Positions 63,401-64,000 of a stretch of 64,000 bases of DNA are shown piece after piece. The notes under the pieces were generated by a model that did no database searches, had not been told where the DNA came from, and saw nothing but the letters and a program-made list of their open reading frames with translations. Positions within the stretch are counted from its first letter, which is position 1; every line of letters starts with the position of its first letter. A program made the translations under genes and the position numbers. Location of the stretch: the NCBI GenBank assembly GCA_028287505.1, contig JAQBPN010000080.1, positions 1 to 64,000 on the forward strand, written 5' to 3'. The stretch is from Fibrobacterota bacterium (lineage in GTDB: Bacteria > Fibrobacterota > Fibrobacteria > UBA11236).

Positions 63401-64000
63401 CGATGCGGATTTCGCGCTGAGCGATTCCACGAGCTCGGGCCTGGGAGTGTCCTATGCCAGTTCCAATACCGCGGTCGCAACGGTTTCCGGGCTCACCGTC
63501 CATATCCTGGGCGCCGGATCCACGACAATCACCGCGAGCCAAGCGGGCAATTCAAGCTACGACTCGGCAGTCTCGATACCGCAAACCTTGGTGGTCGGGA
63601 AGAAGAGCCAGACCCTCACCTTCGCGGCTTTTTCCGCCAAGACCTATGGAGATTCCGATGTTGTCCTGCCTGACACGTCGAGCGCGGGTCTAGGTGTCGC
63701 CTATGAAAGTTCCGATACGTCGGTGGCCACGGTTTCCGGGCATATTATGCATATCGTGCGGGCGGGTGCGACCGCGATCACCGCCCGCCAGCCGGGCAAC
63801 GCCAATTTCGATTCCGCGGCGTCCCTCGCGCGGACGCTGAACGTGGGCCGGAAATCCCAGACGATTACGTTCAACGCTTTGCCTTCGAAAAATTTCGGGG
63901 CCGCGCATTTCGCGCTCGACGCTTCGGCTTCCTCCACGCTAGGGATCACGTATGCGAGTTCGAACTCCGCCGTAGCCGCCATTTCCGGCGACTCAGTCCA
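60423..64000 (+). CDS. Large secreted RCC1-repeat protein with Ig/MBG-like repeats (C-terminus off window)
   Basis: The frame starts at a GTG that overlaps the previous stop and stays open to base 64000 (about 1192 residues). A signal-like N-terminus ([20 protein letters not shown]) is followed by about six RCC1 repeats ([30 protein letters not shown] and similar). Two Ig/MBG-like repeats follow ([40 protein letters not shown]), then a second RCC1 block of about six repeats from near residue 550, then at least four more MBG-like repeats ([20 protein letters not shown]) to the window edge. The alternating arrangement looks like a long surface stalk with two propellers. Confidence 0.88.
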   Translation, partial: MKARSLSGVLAFALVSAFPSSARKDSKISAGETFALAIAGAGGTVSGFGNNFVHQLGLGHTTYQATPQIILEGCRHVSGGYYFGFALKNDSTLWSWGYNGAGTLGSGGAGDNPTPARVGGAKWIHVAGKFRAYHAMGIQADSSLWAWGDNGNGTLGDGTTTQRSAPVKIGTAKWLDVRLGTGHTLAIKSDSTLWAWGVGWDGRLGTGGTSNVISPVQIGSQKWLMADGGGEDEDYASSFSVGIKADSTLWVWGANTIYQLGLGDDTQRNSPVQSGSSKWISVSVGDEITLAIRSDSTLWEWGHNYYGALGMGDTTDAPTPVQIGVLKWKEIYAGVNNAYGVTSTGAYYSWGQGGLTGTVDNSSRTSPGTFSPARTIVGQTITFGALAAKVSGSSDFSPGATASSGLAVTYGSSNTAVATVSGGLLHIVGVGTAAIIASQSGDADYSTALDVTQTLTVGKGDQTLTFASLPAKTWLDADFDPSATASSGLTVSYASSDTTVATLVSSQIHLVGAGTATITASQGGDGNYNAATNATQTLIVTHPPHPHRDRKVAGMISGALLIRDGIGLFGTGFNEAFELGLGNDSANRNSFHLIQPGNWRHVDGGGEYAFALKEDSTLWGWGTQWDGFGDDSTQHHTPTQIGTRRWITVVAGINATSNYGIQSDSTLWAWGSNSQMNYGDGTSTSQSAPTQIGTDKWVDISFSQEHALGIKADRTLWSWGSDEYGILGHGNVGQVLPVPVKIGSSTWSMVAAGASSSLAIRSDSTLWAWGLGAAGTGLGLGVVNVLVPTQVGGVSSKWIKVEVGGGFSTLALKADSTFWSFGSNSAGYIAQGASSDAGFPTQVGTGKWREVALGASSGIGQTAAGDFYAWGNNTNGAVGDSTNTTRTTPVSVKFNRTQTFTFPAIADKSVGDADFAPGASSNSGFAVTYTSSDPAVATIVSGQIHIVGPGTTTITASAGGNVVYDAGEATQTLAVGKTAQTITFAALSAKTFGDADFALSDSTSSGLGVSYASSNTAVATVSGLTVHILGAGSTTITASQAGNSSYDSAVSIPQTLVVGKKSQTLTFAAFSAKTYGDSDVVLPDTSSAGLGVAYESSDTSVATVSGHIMHIVRAGATAITARQPGNANFDSAASLARTLNVGRKSQTITFNALPSKNFGAAHFALDASASSTLGITYASSNSAVAAISGDSV

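Overview
The window looks like a chromosomal piece of a Fibrobacterota-type (Fibrobacter lineage) bacterium, probably a draft or metagenome assembly. The best taxonomic clue is a TIGR02147-family regulator (26795-27715). It is supported by many secreted proteins built from DUF2341/LamG, RCC1, VCBS and bacterial Ig-like repeats, and by generally GC-rich coding DNA. No rRNA, CRISPR array or replication origin was seen. There are two tRNA genes: tRNA-Ala(CGC) at 3871-3946 and tRNA-Arg(CCT) at 39658-39733.

Layout of the left part (1-39.6 kb). Two chemotaxis-type methylesterase genes open the window: a CheB-CheR-PAS fusion running off the left edge, and a stand-alone CheB with a zinc-ribbon tail. 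Next come the tRNA, a decayed serpin gene, thiC behind a TPP riboswitch, a methyltransferase, a VCBS protein, a glycine-rich RRM protein, a CsgG-like protein with a 13-repeat Ig-like lipoprotein, and transketolase. A three-gene ALDH / glutamine-synthetase-like / Fe-alcohol-dehydrogenase set follows and could act in gamma-glutamylated amino-alcohol breakdown. Then: secreted proteins, a TIGR02147 regulator coupled to a DUF2341/LamG lipoprotein, larE, a degenerate HD-GYP protein, gmk, purL (with two PurS domains fused in front) and purQ, a Panacea/RelE-like toxin-antitoxin pair, and a DUF2089/beta-helix pair.

From 39.7 to 58.8 kb lies a 19-kb genomic island. A 51-bp direct repeat, the 3' end of tRNA-Arg plus a few bases, occurs at 39687-39737 and again at 58781-58831; the original tRNA terminator now sits beyond the right copy. 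DNA inside is visibly poorer in GC, especially after about 53.4 kb. Its cargo is several small orphan genes and a tightly coupled operon: a 107-aa secreted protein, a 1502-aa SpvB/Tc-toxin-like protein and a 2461-aa RHS protein. The RHS shell carries three inserted DUF2341/LamG modules and ends in a lipase-like tip, followed by AT-rich candidate immunity or accessory genes. I see no integrase or recombinase gene inside.

Right of the island are two overlapping RCC1-repeat genes; the second also has Ig/MBG-like repeats and runs off the right edge.

Recurring regulatory pattern: three genes (10289, 17436, and the minus-strand gene starting at 40422) have a sigma70-type -10 box only 5-7 bases before the ATG and no Shine-Dalgarno, suggesting leaderless mRNAs.
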